A DNA stretch of 64,000 nucleotides from Gemmobacter sp. 24YEA27 (GCF_030052995.1 NZ_JASJPW010000001.1:2408001-2472000); one strand, 5' to 3'; shown: positions 12,111-22,533, counted from the first letter of the stretch. Numbers and translations: made by a program. The notes: generated from the sequence alone by a model not told the origin.

Positions 12111-12240
12111 TTGCCGGACGATGTCGCGGATGGCCTGATCCGGCCAACTATGGTGCGGGCTTTGCATCCGGCGCCTGGAGGGCCTATATGCGATCCTTGT
12201 TACCGCTGTCAGCACGGGTTGAGCCGTTCGGAGGAATGTT

Positions 12241-13629
12241 ATGGGCGAGGCGAGGAAGATGCAGGGAAGCTGGACGAAAACCGACTGGCGCGCTTTGCCC
12301 AGGATCCAGATGCCCGATTACCCGGATCAGACCGCGCTGAACGCCGCCGAGGCGCAGCTGTCGAAATACCCGCCGCTGGTCTTCGCGGGCGAGGCGCGGC
12401 GGCTGAAAAAGCAACTGGCGCTGGCAGCCGAGGGCAAGGCGTTCCTGCTGCAAGGCGGCGACTGCGCCGAGAGCTTTGCGGAATTCAGCGCCGATAACAT
12501 CCGTGACACCTTCCGCGTCATGCTGCAAATGGCGGTGGTGCTGACCTGGGGCGCGAAAGTGCCGGTGATCAAGGTTGGCCGGATGGCGGGGCAATTCGCC
12601 AAGCCGCGTTCGGCGCCGACCGAGGTGATCAACGGGGTCGAGCTGCCATCCTATAAGGGTGACATCATCAACGGCTTTGATGCAACCGTTGACGCCAGGA
12701 CGCCGGACCCGAACCGGATGTTGCAGGCCTATACCCAGGCGGCGGCGTCTTTGAACCTGCTTCGTGCCTTCTCGACCGGCGGCTTTGCCGATATCCACCG
12801 CGTGCATTCCTGGACTTTGGGATTTGCCGAACATGACAAGGCCGAGCAATATCGCGCCATGGCTGCGCGCATCTCTGACGCGCTTGATTTCATGAATGCC
12901 GCCGGCGTCAATTCGGAAACCGCGCATCAGCTCTCGGCGGTGGATTTCTACACCAGCCATGAGGCGCTGCTGCTGGAATATGAAGAGGCGCTTTGCCGCA
13001 TCGATTCCATCTCGGGCCAGCCGGTGGCGGGGTCGGGCCATATGATCTGGATCGGCGATCGCACCCGGCAGCCGGATGGCGCGCATGTCGAATTCTGCCG
13101 TGGAGTGCTGAATCCGATCGGGCTGAAATGCGGGCCTTCTACCACGGCAGAAGATCTCAAAGTGCTGATGGCAAAGCTGAACCCGGAAAACGAGCCGGGC
13201 CGCCTGACCCTCATCGCGCGCTTTGGCGCCGGCAAAGTCGGCGACCACCTGCCGCGTCTGATCAAAGCCGTGCAGGGGGAAGGCGCCAATGTCGTCTGGT
13301 CCTGCGACCCGATGCACGGCAATACGATCAAAGCAGCGTCGGGCTACAAGACCCGGCCCTTTGAGTCGGTCCTGCGCGAGGTGCGTGAGTTCTTCGCGAT
13401 CCACAAGGCCGAGGGCACGGTCCCGGCGGGCGTCCATTTCGAGATGACCGGCCAGGATGTCACCGAATGCACCGGCGGCCTGCGCGCGGTCTCGGATGAG
13501 AATCTGGCGGATCGCTATCACACGGCCTGCGACCCGCGTCTCAATGCCTCGCAATCGCTGGAGCTGGCCTTCCTCGTCGCTGAAGAGCTGACGCGGCAGC
13601 GCGAAGAGACCCGGCGGATCGCGCTCTGA
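12241..13629 (+). CDS. aroG: Class II 3-deoxy-7-phosphoheptulonate (DAHP) synthase
   Basis: First enzyme of the shikimate pathway, condensing phosphoenolpyruvate with erythrose-4-phosphate. The 462 residues and the sequence ([11 protein letters not shown], the metal-binding cysteine motif, GQYAKPRS-like [14 protein letters not shown]) identify the plant-like class II family rather than the E. coli class I type. GGAGGA precedes ATG 12241. Upstream is a 170-bp gap after pgm; downstream is a strong bidirectional terminator. It is transcribed alone. Confidence 0.95.
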   Translation: MGEARKMQGSWTKTDWRALPRIQMPDYPDQTALNAAEAQLSKYPPLVFAGEARRLKKQLALAAEGKAFLLQGGDCAESFAEFSADNIRDTFRVMLQMAVVLTWGAKVPVIKVGRMAGQFAKPRSAPTEVINGVELPSYKGDIINGFDATVDARTPDPNRMLQAYTQAAASLNLLRAFSTGGFADIHRVHSWTLGFAEHDKAEQYRAMAARISDALDFMNAAGVNSETAHQLSAVDFYTSHEALLLEYEEALCRIDSISGQPVAGSGHMIWIGDRTRQPDGAHVEFCRGVLNPIGLKCGPSTTAEDLKVLMAKLNPENEPGRLTLIARFGAGKVGDHLPRLIKAVQGEGANVVWSCDPMHGNTIKAASGYKTRPFESVLREVREFFAIHKAEGTVPAGVHFEMTGQDVTECTGGLRAVSDENLADRYHTACDPRLNASQSLELAFLVAEELTRQREETRRIAL

Positions 13630-13640
13630 GCCCAGGACTG

Positions 13641-13669
13641 AAAAGGCCCGCCACTCCGGCGGGCCTTTT
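13641..13669. terminator. Bidirectional terminator between aroG and the ompA-like gene
   Basis: A perfect 12-bp stem AAAAGGCCCGCC/GGCGGGCCTTTT with loop ACTCC, flanked by A and T runs. It serves both convergent genes. Confidence 0.88.
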
Positions 13670-13680
13670 GCTTTTGCGGG

Positions 13681-14643
13681 TCAGTTACGGACCAGTTCGA
13701 CGATTTCAACCCGGCGGTTTCGCGCACGCCCCTCATCGGTGCGATTGGTGGCGACCGGGGCCACCATTCCGGCACCTGCCGGCGTCATGCGCTCGCTGGC
13801 GATGCCAAGGGCGGCGAGGGCATCAACCACCGACTGCGCCCGGCGTTGCGACAGCGAGAGGTTGTAGTCAAACGCCCCCTGGCCATCGGTATGGCCGACG
13901 ATCAGCACCGAGAGCGCAGGTTCTGCCGCGAGCATGGCGGCAAGCTGATCGATCTGCGCTTTCGATTCCGGCAGGATACTGGCCTGATCAAAGTCGAACA
14001 GGATGCCGTAGATCGCGATCTTGCCATCGCGCGCCATGGTCTCCTGGATTTCAGAGGCCTCTACCACCACCATCTTATCTTCCATCGGGGCCAGCTCCGT
14101 TATGGCCATATAGACAAAGGGCCGGTTCTCCGGCTCGAAGCTGGTGACATAGAGCGCGAGATAGGCGTCTCCTTCGGGGCGGCTGATTTTGGCGGCAATA
14201 TAGTGCCGCTCGTTATCGTAAAGCAGCCCGTCAAACCGTGCGCCGGGATTGATCAGCTGCCGGAACCTGGGGCCACAGTCTTTCTTGCTGCAGGTGAACA
14301 GGGTCTCGAAGCCGGCTTTGGTCAGCGCCGCCTCATAATTGCGAAACACCTCAAGCGACGAGCGTTTTTCGGGGCCACGGTAGAGGATCTCGGTGAACCT
14401 CCCTTCCAGCTCCAGGGTCTTTTCCGGCTCTGGCTCGCCATCCGTTGCAAGACCCACCGGGCCCAGCAGCAGCGTATAGGCGTCATAGGCGCTGGTTTCC
14501 CAGAATTTGATCACCGCGCCTTCATAGCGCGGGATCAGCGGGAAATCAGAGGATCCGGGCGCATCGGCGTCCTGCGCCAGGGCAGCGAGGGCAAAGAGGG
14601 GCGCGAAGATCAGCCCGGCAATGAGGGGTCGGAGAGAATGCAT
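13681..14643 (-). CDS. OmpA-family outer membrane protein (DUF4892-like N-terminus)
   Basis: A 320-residue protein with a signal peptide (hydrophobic core LIAGLIFAPLFALAALA, cleavage near AQD). A middle domain resembles DUF4892. The C-terminal OmpA-like peptidoglycan-binding domain spans about residues 210-318 and has the signature FDFDQASILPESKAQ...VGHTDGQG...LSQRRAQSV. It probably sits in the outer membrane or periplasm and tethers to peptidoglycan. Two cysteines in TCSKKDCGP may form a disulphide. Transcribed alone. Confidence 0.9.
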   Translation of the reverse strand: MHSLRPLIAGLIFAPLFALAALAQDADAPGSSDFPLIPRYEGAVIKFWETSAYDAYTLLLGPVGLATDGEPEPEKTLELEGRFTEILYRGPEKRSSLEVFRNYEAALTKAGFETLFTCSKKDCGPRFRQLINPGARFDGLLYDNERHYIAAKISRPEGDAYLALYVTSFEPENRPFVYMAITELAPMEDKMVVVEASEIQETMARDGKIAIYGILFDFDQASILPESKAQIDQLAAMLAAEPALSVLIVGHTDGQGAFDYNLSLSQRRAQSVVDALAALGIASERMTPAGAGMVAPVATNRTDEGRARNRRVEIVELVRN

Positions 14644-14762
14644 AGCGGTTACTCCCGGCAGAGGCCTGCAAAATCGGCGTGAAAACGGCAGTCATTGCTG
14701 CTTTCAGGCTAAAACCGGGGCGAGACAGCCGTCAAGATGTGGCTGAGCTTTGGGAAAAGCAA

Positions 14763-14790
14763 AACGGCCACCCGATGGCGGGTGGCCGTT
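14763..14790 (-). terminator. Terminator of the M23-bactofilin operon
   Basis: The stem AACGGCCACCCG/CGGGTGGCCGTT has a 4-nt loop. On the minus strand it is followed by TTTTGCTTTTCCC. Confidence 0.75.
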
Positions 14791-14826
14791 GCGATTCGAA
14801 AAGCGCGGCGGTGAGCCGGGCGTATC

Positions 14827-15342
14827 TCAGGGCGCTTCGACAGCAGCAGCCGGTGCGGTGAGCGGGGCCGCAGCCGCCGGGGCTGCAGCGGCGCGACCGG
14901 TCGAGAGCGGATCTTCCTGGCGCTGAACCGACCCTTCGAAATGGGCGCCCGATTCGATAGCAATGGTCTTGTGGATGATGTCGCCTTCGACACGGGCGGT
15001 CGAGGTCAGGCGGACCTTGAGGCCGCGCACGCGACCGATCACGCGGCCATTCACCACGATATCGTCCGCCACGATTTCGCCGCGGATGGTGGCGCTTTCG
15101 CCGACCGTCAGCAGATGGGCGCGGATATCGCCTTCAACGGTGCCTTCGACCTGGATGTCACCCGAGGTGCGCAGGTTGCCCACAACGGTAAGGTCCGACG
15201 AGAGGACCGAGGCCACAGCCTTGCCCTTGGGCGCCGAGGGGGTGAAATCCATGGAAGGTTTCGACACGGGGGCCTCCGGCGCCTTGGGTTTGTCAGCTTC
15301 GGGCTTCGCGCCCGTTTCGTTGATGCGGCTCTTAGAAAACAT
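14827..15342 (-). CDS. Bactofilin (polymer-forming cytoskeletal protein)
   Basis: A 171-residue bactofilin that polymerises without nucleotide and scaffolds cell-wall enzymes. The central beta-helix core covers about residues 45-135 (SDLTVVGNLRTSGDIQVEGTVEGD and further G-D-I turns). Disordered proline-rich and alanine-rich tails flank it, as is usual. Its start overlaps the end of the upstream M23 peptidase gene by 11 nt, so the two are coupled; bactofilin/M23 pairs are known to shape the wall in other alphaproteobacteria. Confidence 0.9.
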   Translation of the reverse strand: MFSKSRINETGAKPEADKPKAPEAPVSKPSMDFTPSAPKGKAVASVLSSDLTVVGNLRTSGDIQVEGTVEGDIRAHLLTVGESATIRGEIVADDIVVNGRVIGRVRGLKVRLTSTARVEGDIIHKTIAIESGAHFEGSVQRQEDPLSTGRAAAAPAAAAPLTAPAAAVEAP

Positions 15343-16684
15343 TTCTCGCTGCCCTTATGAAGGTCATCGGGTTCACGGCAGTGCCCCCTATGCGGACTTC
15401 GTAGTGAAGATGAGTGCCGGTGGACCGGCCTGAATTGCCCATATCACCGATCTGGTCGCCGCGCGACACCTTTTGTCCAACCTGCACACGGATCTGTGAT
15501 AAATGGGCGTAGCGGGTTTCGATGCCAAAGGCATGCCGGATCTTGATCAGGCGCCCGTAACCGTTCTGCCAGCCGGCATGAATGACGGTGCCTTCGGCAG
15601 TGGCATAAATGGGCGTGCCATAGGGGCCGGCGATATCGGTACCTTCGTGCATCCGCCCGCCGCGCCCGAACGGGTCTTCGCGGCGGCCAAAGCTCGAGGT
15701 CCAGCGCACATTGCCCGAGGTGATCGGGGTGGCAAAGGGCGCCTTCCAGGCCGCGAGACGGTAGAGATCCATTTCTTCCATATCTTTCAGGATCGCATTG
15801 GCGCGCTTCTCACCATCGCTCAGCGGCCCGCCCATGGTTGAGGCGCTGATCGGCGAGAGCGGTCCGCCCTGGCCGGAATAGCCCTTTCTGACCGTGGCGA
15901 TCATGTCATCGGGGTTCATGCCGGCGGCCCGGAACATCTTTTCCAGCGGCTCGACCGAGACCGTCACCGCATCTTCCAGCTTGGTAAAGATCGCGTCATG
16001 GCGCAGCTCAAGCGCGCGGCGGTCTTCCAGGGCCAGCGCAAGCTCTTCGCGCGCGGTATCGGCCTCGGCCAGGCGGGTATCGCGTTCGCGGGCGGTGGCC
16101 TCCAGCTTCGTGGTCAGGAAATCCAGCGTCTCGCCGGTGTCGCGGATGCGGCCGATCTCGGTGGTGGCGCCACCTTGTTCTCCCAGCATCCCGGTCAGTT
16201 TCAAAACCTCGGCCCGTGCTTCGTCGCGTTCGCGGATCACGCCGCGCAGGCTGTTTTGCACGACATCAATGCCGGTCTCCAGCTCGCGGCGGCGATCTTC
16301 CGAGGCCAGAAGCATCTCCTGCATTCTGGAAACCTGTTCCAGGGCCGAGTTGAACCGCTCCTGCGCCTGGGCGGCATCGGTCACCCGCAGATCGCGGTCT
16401 GCCGAGAGGATGGCAAGCCGTTCCTCGAAGATCATCCCCTGGCGCTGGCTTTGTTCGCGCGAAGAACCGGCGCCGATGGATTGCATCATGAAAATCGAGG
16501 TCGCGACGATGGTCCAGGCAATGGCGAGGGCGCCGAAGACCACGACAAAGGCCTGGGTCGCCGGCCTGAGCCGCAGATAATGCGTGCCGTGATCGGATTT
16601 CAGATAGAGCCGCTGTTCGGGAAACACCGATTCAAGCGCCGTATTGATCCGGATGGCCAGTCTTGCGAGCACGCGGCATTCCAT
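15332..16684 (-). CDS. M23-family metallopeptidase with DUF5930-type N-terminus
   Basis: A 450-residue membrane-anchored wall hydrolase. A transmembrane segment lies at about residues 46-70 (FVVVFGALAIAWTIVATSIFMM), followed by a long periplasmic coiled coil (about 80-240). The C-terminal LytM domain has the metal site H-x8-D (MHEGTDIAG) and HLHYEVR. Rhodobacterales carry this architecture as DUF5930/M23. Both metal-binding motifs are present, so it is probably catalytic rather than an EnvC-like activator. First gene of the operon with bactofilin. Confidence 0.93.
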   Translation of the reverse strand: MECRVLARLAIRINTALESVFPEQRLYLKSDHGTHYLRLRPATQAFVVVFGALAIAWTIVATSIFMMQSIGAGSSREQSQRQGMIFEERLAILSADRDLRVTDAAQAQERFNSALEQVSRMQEMLLASEDRRRELETGIDVVQNSLRGVIRERDEARAEVLKLTGMLGEQGGATTEIGRIRDTGETLDFLTTKLEATARERDTRLAEADTAREELALALEDRRALELRHDAIFTKLEDAVTVSVEPLEKMFRAAGMNPDDMIATVRKGYSGQGGPLSPISASTMGGPLSDGEKRANAILKDMEEMDLYRLAAWKAPFATPITSGNVRWTSSFGRREDPFGRGGRMHEGTDIAGPYGTPIYATAEGTVIHAGWQNGYGRLIKIRHAFGIETRYAHLSQIRVQVGQKVSRGDQIGDMGNSGRSTGTHLHYEVRIGGTAVNPMTFIRAARNVF

Positions 16685-17102
16685 CTTTAAGAGCGCCCGT
16701 TCCGCCTTTTATCCCGGCTTCAAAAAGCGGGACCCGGAGGGGCTGGTGTCAGTCTGACCCGGTTTCCGCGTTACTGGCGCGAAAGACGGGCGAGGTGTGG
16801 TCATGCGGATCGGAAGCTCCGCTCCGCCCTGGGGCAGCGGCGGACGATCGGGGAAAAACAACACCATCCGAAAAAAAACATCCGGGCACATTGGCGCGTG
16901 AGTCGCACCACAGCGCCTCGGGTCAGACGTGATTAGCGGCGCAAGGGCCGGCTCGCAATATTTCCGCCATGTGTCCGCGCCGCAGCGGCTGAGCCTCGCC
17001 TGTTCCCGGCGGAAACTTGCCGATCAGAACCGGAAAACCAAAGGGGTTTCCAGGGCGTGTGGAGGCTGGTTCACAGGGTTACCCGGTTGGCTGCCCGCCG
17101 CC
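16685..17102. other. 418-bp intergenic region without a recognisable gene
   Basis: Lies between the start of the M23 gene and the stop of the DUF455 gene, so it must hold the M23 promoter. It has an A-rich patch near 16855-16880, no convincing open frame with a ribosome site, and no RNA gene I can recognise. Confidence 0.4.
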
Positions 17103-17942
17103 TCAGTCCATGTCGGCCGGATCATCCTCCGTCAGCGGCCAGTAGAAATCGGGCGGCAGCCCGGCTTCGGCCCGTTTTTCCTCGTTGAAAGGTGGCTTCA
17201 GCTGGCCGTGGAAATAACGCCGCACCAGGGCGTGGAACACGTCTTTCGGATCGGCCCCGTCGCGACCGCAGAGCCAGTTGAACCATTTCGAGCCATAGGC
17301 GACGTGGCCAACTTCCTCGGCATAGATCACCCTGAGCGCTTCCAGCGCGCCGGTTTTCTCGCCCTGATCCCGGGCGCGCTGAAACACCGCTATCATGCCG
17401 GGTGTCACATCCAGACCCCGCGCCTCCAGCACCATCGGCACCACGGCGAGACGCCCGAGAAAGTCATCCGCGGTGTCTTCGGCGGCACGCCACATGCCGG
17501 CATGGGCGGCCATGGCGCCGTAAAAGCTGCCCATCTCCTCAAGCACATCCGACAAAAGGGTAAAGTGCTTCGCTTCCTCATCCGCGGCTTTCACCCAGTC
17601 ATCATAGAAGCCGGGCGGCATCGGATGGGCGGCGAAGCGGGCGATGATATCCCAGTGCAGATCGACCGCATTCAGCTCGATATGGGCCAGCGCGTGAAGC
17701 AGCGCGGCACGCCCTTCCGGGCTCCCCGTGCGGCGGCGCGGCACATCGCGTGGGGCGAGCAGATCGGGCTTTTCCGGCCGGGCCGGTCGCAAGGGCGGTT
17801 CGGCCCGGCCAATATCCGGCACCTGGCCCGCCGCGCGGGCGGCAAACCAGGTTGCGGCATGGCGCCGGCTGATCGCCGCTTTGGCGCGCCCCTCTGCCGT
17901 GGTCAGAACCTCGACCGCCATTTCCGACAGCGTCAGTGCCAT
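17103..17942 (-). CDS. Ferritin-like domain protein, DUF455 family
   Basis: A 279-residue helical protein. Ferritin-like metal ligands are visible: HIELNAVDLHWD, ADEEAKHF, EARGLDV and YAEEVGHV. These acidic/histidine pairs match the DUF455 pattern; the reaction is not established. I place the start at ATG 17942 (MALTLSEMAVEV), 7 nt after the bcp stop; the open frame upstream overlaps bcp. It forms a two-gene unit with bcp. Confidence 0.88.
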   Translation of the reverse strand: MALTLSEMAVEVLTTAEGRAKAAISRRHAATWFAARAAGQVPDIGRAEPPLRPARPEKPDLLAPRDVPRRRTGSPEGRAALLHALAHIELNAVDLHWDIIARFAAHPMPPGFYDDWVKAADEEAKHFTLLSDVLEEMGSFYGAMAAHAGMWRAAEDTADDFLGRLAVVPMVLEARGLDVTPGMIAVFQRARDQGEKTGALEALRVIYAEEVGHVAYGSKWFNWLCGRDGADPKDVFHALVRRYFHGQLKPPFNEEKRAEAGLPPDFYWPLTEDDPADMD

Positions 17943-17949
17943 CCCCGGC

Positions 17950-18426
17950 TCAGCCCTGCAGGGCGCGGGCGGCGGCCAGCACGTCTTCGGCATGGCCCTT
18001 GACCGTGACTTTCGGCCAGACCCTGGCGATCCGGCCATCAGCGCCGATCAGAAAGGTCGTGCGGGTGATGCCCATATAGGTCTTGCCGTAATTCTTCTTC
18101 TCACCCCAGGTGCCGTAATCCTCGCTGGTCTGACCCTCTGCATCCGAGGCCAGGATGATCCCCAGCCCGTGTTTGCGGCAGAATTTGTCATGCGCGGCGA
18201 CGCTGTCTTTCGAGATCCCGATCACCGTGGTGCCAGAGGCCGCGAATTCGGCGGCAAGGCGGGTGAAATCCTGCGCTTCAAGCGTGCAGCCGGGCGTGTC
18301 ATCCTTCGGGTAGAAATAAAGCACCACTTTGCCCGGTGCGAATTGCGACAGCGAAACCGTGGCGCCGCCATCGCGGGGCAGGGTGAAATCCGGGGCCTTG
18401 TCGCCTTCAGTCAGGGTCGTGGTCAT
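17950..18426 (-). CDS. bcp: Thioredoxin-dependent thiol peroxidase (Bcp/PrxQ-type peroxiredoxin)
   Basis: A 158-residue cytosolic peroxidase that reduces hydroperoxides with thioredoxin. The peroxidatic cysteine is in YPKDDTPGCTLEA. A second cysteine in KFCRKHG is not at the classic PrxQ i+5 position, so the protein may work as a one-cysteine or distant two-cysteine enzyme. ATG 18426 is preceded by AAAGGA; the longer frame upstream is low-complexity shadow. Divergent from the AsmA-like gene. Confidence 0.95.
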   Translation of the reverse strand: MTTTLTEGDKAPDFTLPRDGGATVSLSQFAPGKVVLYFYPKDDTPGCTLEAQDFTRLAAEFAASGTTVIGISKDSVAAHDKFCRKHGLGIILASDAEGQTSEDYGTWGEKKNYGKTYMGITRTTFLIGADGRIARVWPKVTVKGHAEDVLAAARALQG

Positions 18427-18657
18427 TTCGGTCCTTTCCGGCATCTGCCCGGCTCTGATGTCAGGCCCGGCGCGCGACCAGCCAATATGACCAGGCAACT
18501 CCCCGCGCGGGCGCTGGCCCCTGGACTCACAAGGCTTTGTGTTTCCCCGGGCTTCGCGCCAGGATAGGGCTAAGCGGCTGCCGGTTCCAGAGGGGTAACC
18601 AGGCTGCAGGCGGTGAGGTGCCGGGGAAGGCCCGGGCCTCTGGAAGAAGCCGCAGGA

Positions 18658-21600
18658 ATGAAGGGCGAAGAGTCGGTGACCGTGGAAAGCAGGGCGGAGC
18701 GGGACAGCACCGGAGAAAGTGCTGCGAACCGGGCATCCCCGGACCAAGTCTCTGAGACTGCTGTGCCGGTCGCTCCCGATGAGACCGGGGAGGAGACCGG
18801 GGATGACGCTGGGGCTGGCGCCCTTTCGGCGATTTCTCACACGTCAGAAGCAACTGAGGCCAGCGAGCGACCGGGCGATACGTCGCCCCTTTTGGCTGAT
18901 CCCGGCGCCTGGCCCCCCGATCCGACACTGTGGGCGGAAGACGGCCAGGCAGTGGTGCCGCCGGCACAGCCGCTGGTTGCGGGGCGGCTTGCCACAGCAA
19001 TGACTGGCGGGCGGCCAGAGCAAATCTTGCAGCCCGAACCCATGGCCGGGCCTGTGCCTGAAGCCCCAGGCCGAAAGGGCTTTCTGGCCCGCAGAGCTGA
19101 GGCAAGGAGGGCACGGGTTGAGAAAAGCCGCGCCAGGATCGGACTGCGCCTTGTCATCGTCCTTCTCGGGCTGGTCGCCTTTGTCGGGCTTGCGGGGTTT
19201 GTTCTGCTCGGGCGCAGTCTGACGCTGCCGGTCTGGGCCGTGGCCTCGATCGAACAGCGGCTGAACGAACAACTGGGCCAGAGCCATCTGCCCGAAGGCA
19301 GCGCGATCTCGCTGGGAGAGGTTACGGTAATGGTCGCCCGCGACCTGTCGCCAAGCTTTTTCCTGCACGATCTGCGGCTGATCGACAGCAAGGGCGCATC
19401 CGTGCTGACGCTGCCGGAACTCAGGATCGAACTGGCACCGGCGCCGCTGCTGACGGGCCAGATCCGGCCCAGCCTTGTGCGGATGACCGGGGCACAGATT
19501 GCGGTGGCCCGCGATGCCGATGGCCGGATCGCGCTCAGCTTCGCCGGGCTTTCGGGCAGCCCTGAAATGGGAACGCCCGCCGAGGTGCTGGATGCCCTGG
19601 ACCGCATGTTCTCGACCGGCACGCTGAGCGATCTGGCGCTGGTCGAGATCGACGGGCTGGCGCTCACGCTGGATGATGCGCGGGCGCGGCGGAAATGGGA
19701 ACTCGGTGATGGCAGGCTGGTGATTGCCAATAAGGCGGAAAGCCTTTCGGGGGAATTGTCCCTGACGCTTTTGACCGGAACAGATCCCGCGCGGGCGATG
19801 CTGACGGTCGAAACCTCGAAAGCTGACAGCTCGGCGCGGTTTTCCGCGACCGTTGACCATGTGGCCGCGCGCGATCTTGCGGTTCAGGCGGCACCGCTTG
19901 CGGCTTTTGCGGTGCTGGATGCGCCGATTTCCGGGCGGCTGAGCGGCACGCTGGATTCGCAAGGCAAGCCTGGCGTGCTGGAGGGGCGGCTTGCCCTCGG
20001 GCCAGGGGCGCTGGATCCAGGCGTCTTGCGTCCGGCCGGCGCAGAGGGCGCCCGGCCTGCACAGGCGGCGGGAGAAGGCAATGATCAACCGGCACAGGCA
20101 GATGGCTCAGAAGGTAATGCTCCGCCGGCGCCGCCGCGCCCGTTTGAATTCGAAAGCGCCGTGGTCGAGCTGCGCTATGATGCCGGACTGCAGCGGGTGT
20201 TTCTGGATGAGGTCAATGTCCAGAGCCCCTCGCTGCGGGTCACGGCCAGCGGAACCTCGGATCTGATGGATGATCTGGGCCAGCCGGTTGCGGCGGGGGC
20301 CTTGCCGAAAGCGGTGGTGACGCAGCTGCGCATTGGCGAGATGAAGGTCGATCCCGACGGGCTGTTCGAGGCTCCGGCGCGGTTTTCCTCGGGCTCGGCG
20401 GTCTGGCGGCTGCGGCTTGACCCCTTTGCGGTCGAGATCGGCGAGGTGGTTTTAAGCGAAGGAGAGGACCGGCTGGTGCTTTCTGGCCATGCCCGCGCCA
20501 ATACGGATGGCACCTGGGCGGGGGCAGTCGATGTGGCGCTGAACCGGATCTCGACCGAGCGGCTGATCCGGCTCTGGCCACTGATGGCGGTGCCGCGCAC
20601 GCGGTTCTGGCTTGCCGAGAATGTTGGTCAGGGCGAATTGACCGATGTGGCTGCCGCCTTGCGGTTTCGCAGCGGCGAAGAGCCGCGTTTCGCGCTGGAT
20701 TACGAATTTTCCGGCGCCGAAGTGCGGGTGGTGAAATCGCTGCCCCCGATCCGGAATGGCAGTGGCCGCGCGGCGATCCAGGACAACAGCTATACTCTGG
20801 TGATCGAAGAGGGCGAGATCACCGCGCCCGAGGCCGGCGCCGATGGTGCGCGGATCCATGTCGATGGCTCGATGTTCCGGGTGCCCGATATCCGCAAAAA
20901 GCCCGCCGATGCCGAGGTGCGGCTGATTGTCGATGCCGGGCTGACCGCGACGCTCTCGCTTCTGGATCAGGAGCCGTTCCGCTTTATTTCAAAAGCCGGG
21001 CGCCAGGTCGATCTGGGCGAGGGCAGGGCGCTTCTGGTGGCCGAGCTTCGCTTTCCGCTGAAGCCAAAGCTGTTGACCGAGGACATTGCCTATGATGTCA
21101 CCGGACGCATCCTCGATTTCCGTTCTGACCGGCTGGTCGCGGGCAAAGAGATCCGCAGCTCCGATCTGGCGGTAAAGGTCACGGCGGCAGGGATGGCGGT
21201 TTCGGGTGAGGGCACTCTTGCGGGTGTCCCGATCGTTGCGCGCTATACGCAGCCGTTTGGCAAGGATGCGGCGGGCAAGGCGAGTGTTTCCGGCACGGCG
21301 CGGCTCAGCGATGAAGGGCTGCGGCGGCTGGGGGTGCAGCTTCCGAAAGGCTGGATTTCGGGCGAGACGCGGGCCGCGATTGACCTCGCGCTGCCAAAGG
21401 GGGAGCCCGCAAGGCTGGTCCTGAAAAGTGATCTCAAGGGGCTCGGCCTTTCGCTGCCGCCGGTCGGCTGGAGCAAAGCGCGCGACAGCACCGGGCGGCT
21501 GCTGGTCGAGGCGGTGCTGGGTCAGGCCCCGGAAGTCACCAGGCTGGAACTGAACGGGCCGGGCCTCAGCGCAAAGGGGCGGCTGACGACAAAGGCGAAT

Positions 21601-22533
21601 GCCGGGCTCGACCGCGCCAGTTTCCAGGAGCTGAAAGTGGGCGGCTGGCTGGATGCTGCGGTCGAGCTTACCGGGCGCGGCAAGGGCGCCGATGTGGCGG
21701 TCAAACTGACGGGCGGTACGCTGGATCTGCGCGAATTGCCCAAAAGCAAGCCGGGTTCAGGTGCGGGTGGCGCGGATGCCGGGTCTGGGGCGATAGAAGT
21801 CAATCTCGACAGGCTTGTGGTCACGGGCGGAATATCCCTGACCGGGCTCTCGGGCAAGTTTACCATGCGCCAGGGCGGGCTGGATGGCGGGTTCGTGGCT
21901 TCGGTCAATGGCAAAAGCCGGATTTCCGGCGCGACCATGCCCTATAAGGGCGGCACGGCGGTGCGGGTCACCTCGGAGGACGCGGGCAGGGTGATGGCGG
22001 CGGCCGGGCTTTTCGATATGGGGCGCGGCGGCTCGCTTGATATGACCATCCAGCCAAGGGATACGCCGGGCCAGTATAGCGGCGTGGCAAGCGTCAGCAG
22101 CTTTTCGATCCAGAATGCCCCGGTCCTGGCCGAGCTGCTTTCGGCGGCTTCGGTCGTGGGCCTGCTGGAGCAGCTTCAGGGCGGCGGCATCCAGTTTTCC
22201 GAAGGCGATGTGTCGTTTCTCATCCTGCCTGAAGGCGTTCAGATCGCCCAGGGCGCGGCGGTTGGCGCTTCGATGGGGATTTCCTTCGCGGGCTTTTACC
22301 ATTCCGCCAGCAATTCTATCGACATCCAGGGCACGATCTCTCCGATCTATCTGCTGAACGGCATCGGCCAGATCTTCAGCCGCAAAGGCGAAGGGCTGTT
22401 CGGCTTCAACTACCGGCTTGCGGGCGCCGCGAAAAATCCGCAGATCAGCGTCAATCCGCTGTCGATTCTGACGCCGGGAATGTTTCGCGACATCTTCCGC
22501 CGGCCTGCGCCGGTGCTGAAGGGCGCCGGCTGA
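18658..22533 (+). CDS. AsmA-like/DUF3971 envelope protein
   Basis: About 1291 residues. A disordered acidic N-terminal region of about 160 residues is followed by one transmembrane segment (about 163-185, LRLVIVLLGLVAFVGLAGF). A very long beta-rich periplasmic region ends in an AsmA-like C-terminal domain. Proteins of this superfamily (AsmA, TamB, YhdP) are thought to carry phospholipid between the membranes. I take ATG 18658 because GGAAG precedes it; an ATG at 18613 is possible. The disordered cytoplasmic extension is unusually long. Followed closely by queA. Confidence 0.85.
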   Translation: MKGEESVTVESRAERDSTGESAANRASPDQVSETAVPVAPDETGEETGDDAGAGALSAISHTSEATEASERPGDTSPLLADPGAWPPDPTLWAEDGQAVVPPAQPLVAGRLATAMTGGRPEQILQPEPMAGPVPEAPGRKGFLARRAEARRARVEKSRARIGLRLVIVLLGLVAFVGLAGFVLLGRSLTLPVWAVASIEQRLNEQLGQSHLPEGSAISLGEVTVMVARDLSPSFFLHDLRLIDSKGASVLTLPELRIELAPAPLLTGQIRPSLVRMTGAQIAVARDADGRIALSFAGLSGSPEMGTPAEVLDALDRMFSTGTLSDLALVEIDGLALTLDDARARRKWELGDGRLVIANKAESLSGELSLTLLTGTDPARAMLTVETSKADSSARFSATVDHVAARDLAVQAAPLAAFAVLDAPISGRLSGTLDSQGKPGVLEGRLALGPGALDPGVLRPAGAEGARPAQAAGEGNDQPAQADGSEGNAPPAPPRPFEFESAVVELRYDAGLQRVFLDEVNVQSPSLRVTASGTSDLMDDLGQPVAAGALPKAVVTQLRIGEMKVDPDGLFEAPARFSSGSAVWRLRLDPFAVEIGEVVLSEGEDRLVLSGHARANTDGTWAGAVDVALNRISTERLIRLWPLMAVPRTRFWLAENVGQGELTDVAAALRFRSGEEPRFALDYEFSGAEVRVVKSLPPIRNGSGRAAIQDNSYTLVIEEGEITAPEAGADGARIHVDGSMFRVPDIRKKPADAEVRLIVDAGLTATLSLLDQEPFRFISKAGRQVDLGEGRALLVAELRFPLKPKLLTEDIAYDVTGRILDFRSDRLVAGKEIRSSDLAVKVTAAGMAVSGEGTLAGVPIVARYTQPFGKDAAGKASVSGTARLSDEGLRRLGVQLPKGWISGETRAAIDLALPKGEPARLVLKSDLKGLGLSLPPVGWSKARDSTGRLLVEAVLGQAPEVTRLELNGPGLSAKGRLTTKANAGLDRASFQELKVGGWLDAAVELTGRGKGADVAVKLTGGTLDLRELPKSKPGSGAGGADAGSGAIEVNLDRLVVTGGISLTGLSGKFTMRQGGLDGGFVASVNGKSRISGATMPYKGGTAVRVTSEDAGRVMAAAGLFDMGRGGSLDMTIQPRDTPGQYSGVASVSSFSIQNAPVLAELLSAASVVGLLEQLQGGGIQFSEGDVSFLILPEGVQIAQGAAVGASMGISFAGFYHSASNSIDIQGTISPIYLLNGIGQIFSRKGEGLFGFNYRLAGAAKNPQISVNPLSILTPGMFRDIFRRPAPVLKGAG

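Noticed and set aside
13846..14682. 278-codon plus-strand frame opposite the OmpA-like gene
   Set aside because: The minus-strand gene has a signal peptide and an intact OmpA domain; the opposite frame has neither domain nor ribosome site.
18427..18840. N-terminal extension of Bcp to 18840
   Set aside because: Low-complexity Arg/Pro/Ser sequence overlapping the AsmA-like gene; ATG 18426 has a good ribosome site and the normal Bcp N-terminus.
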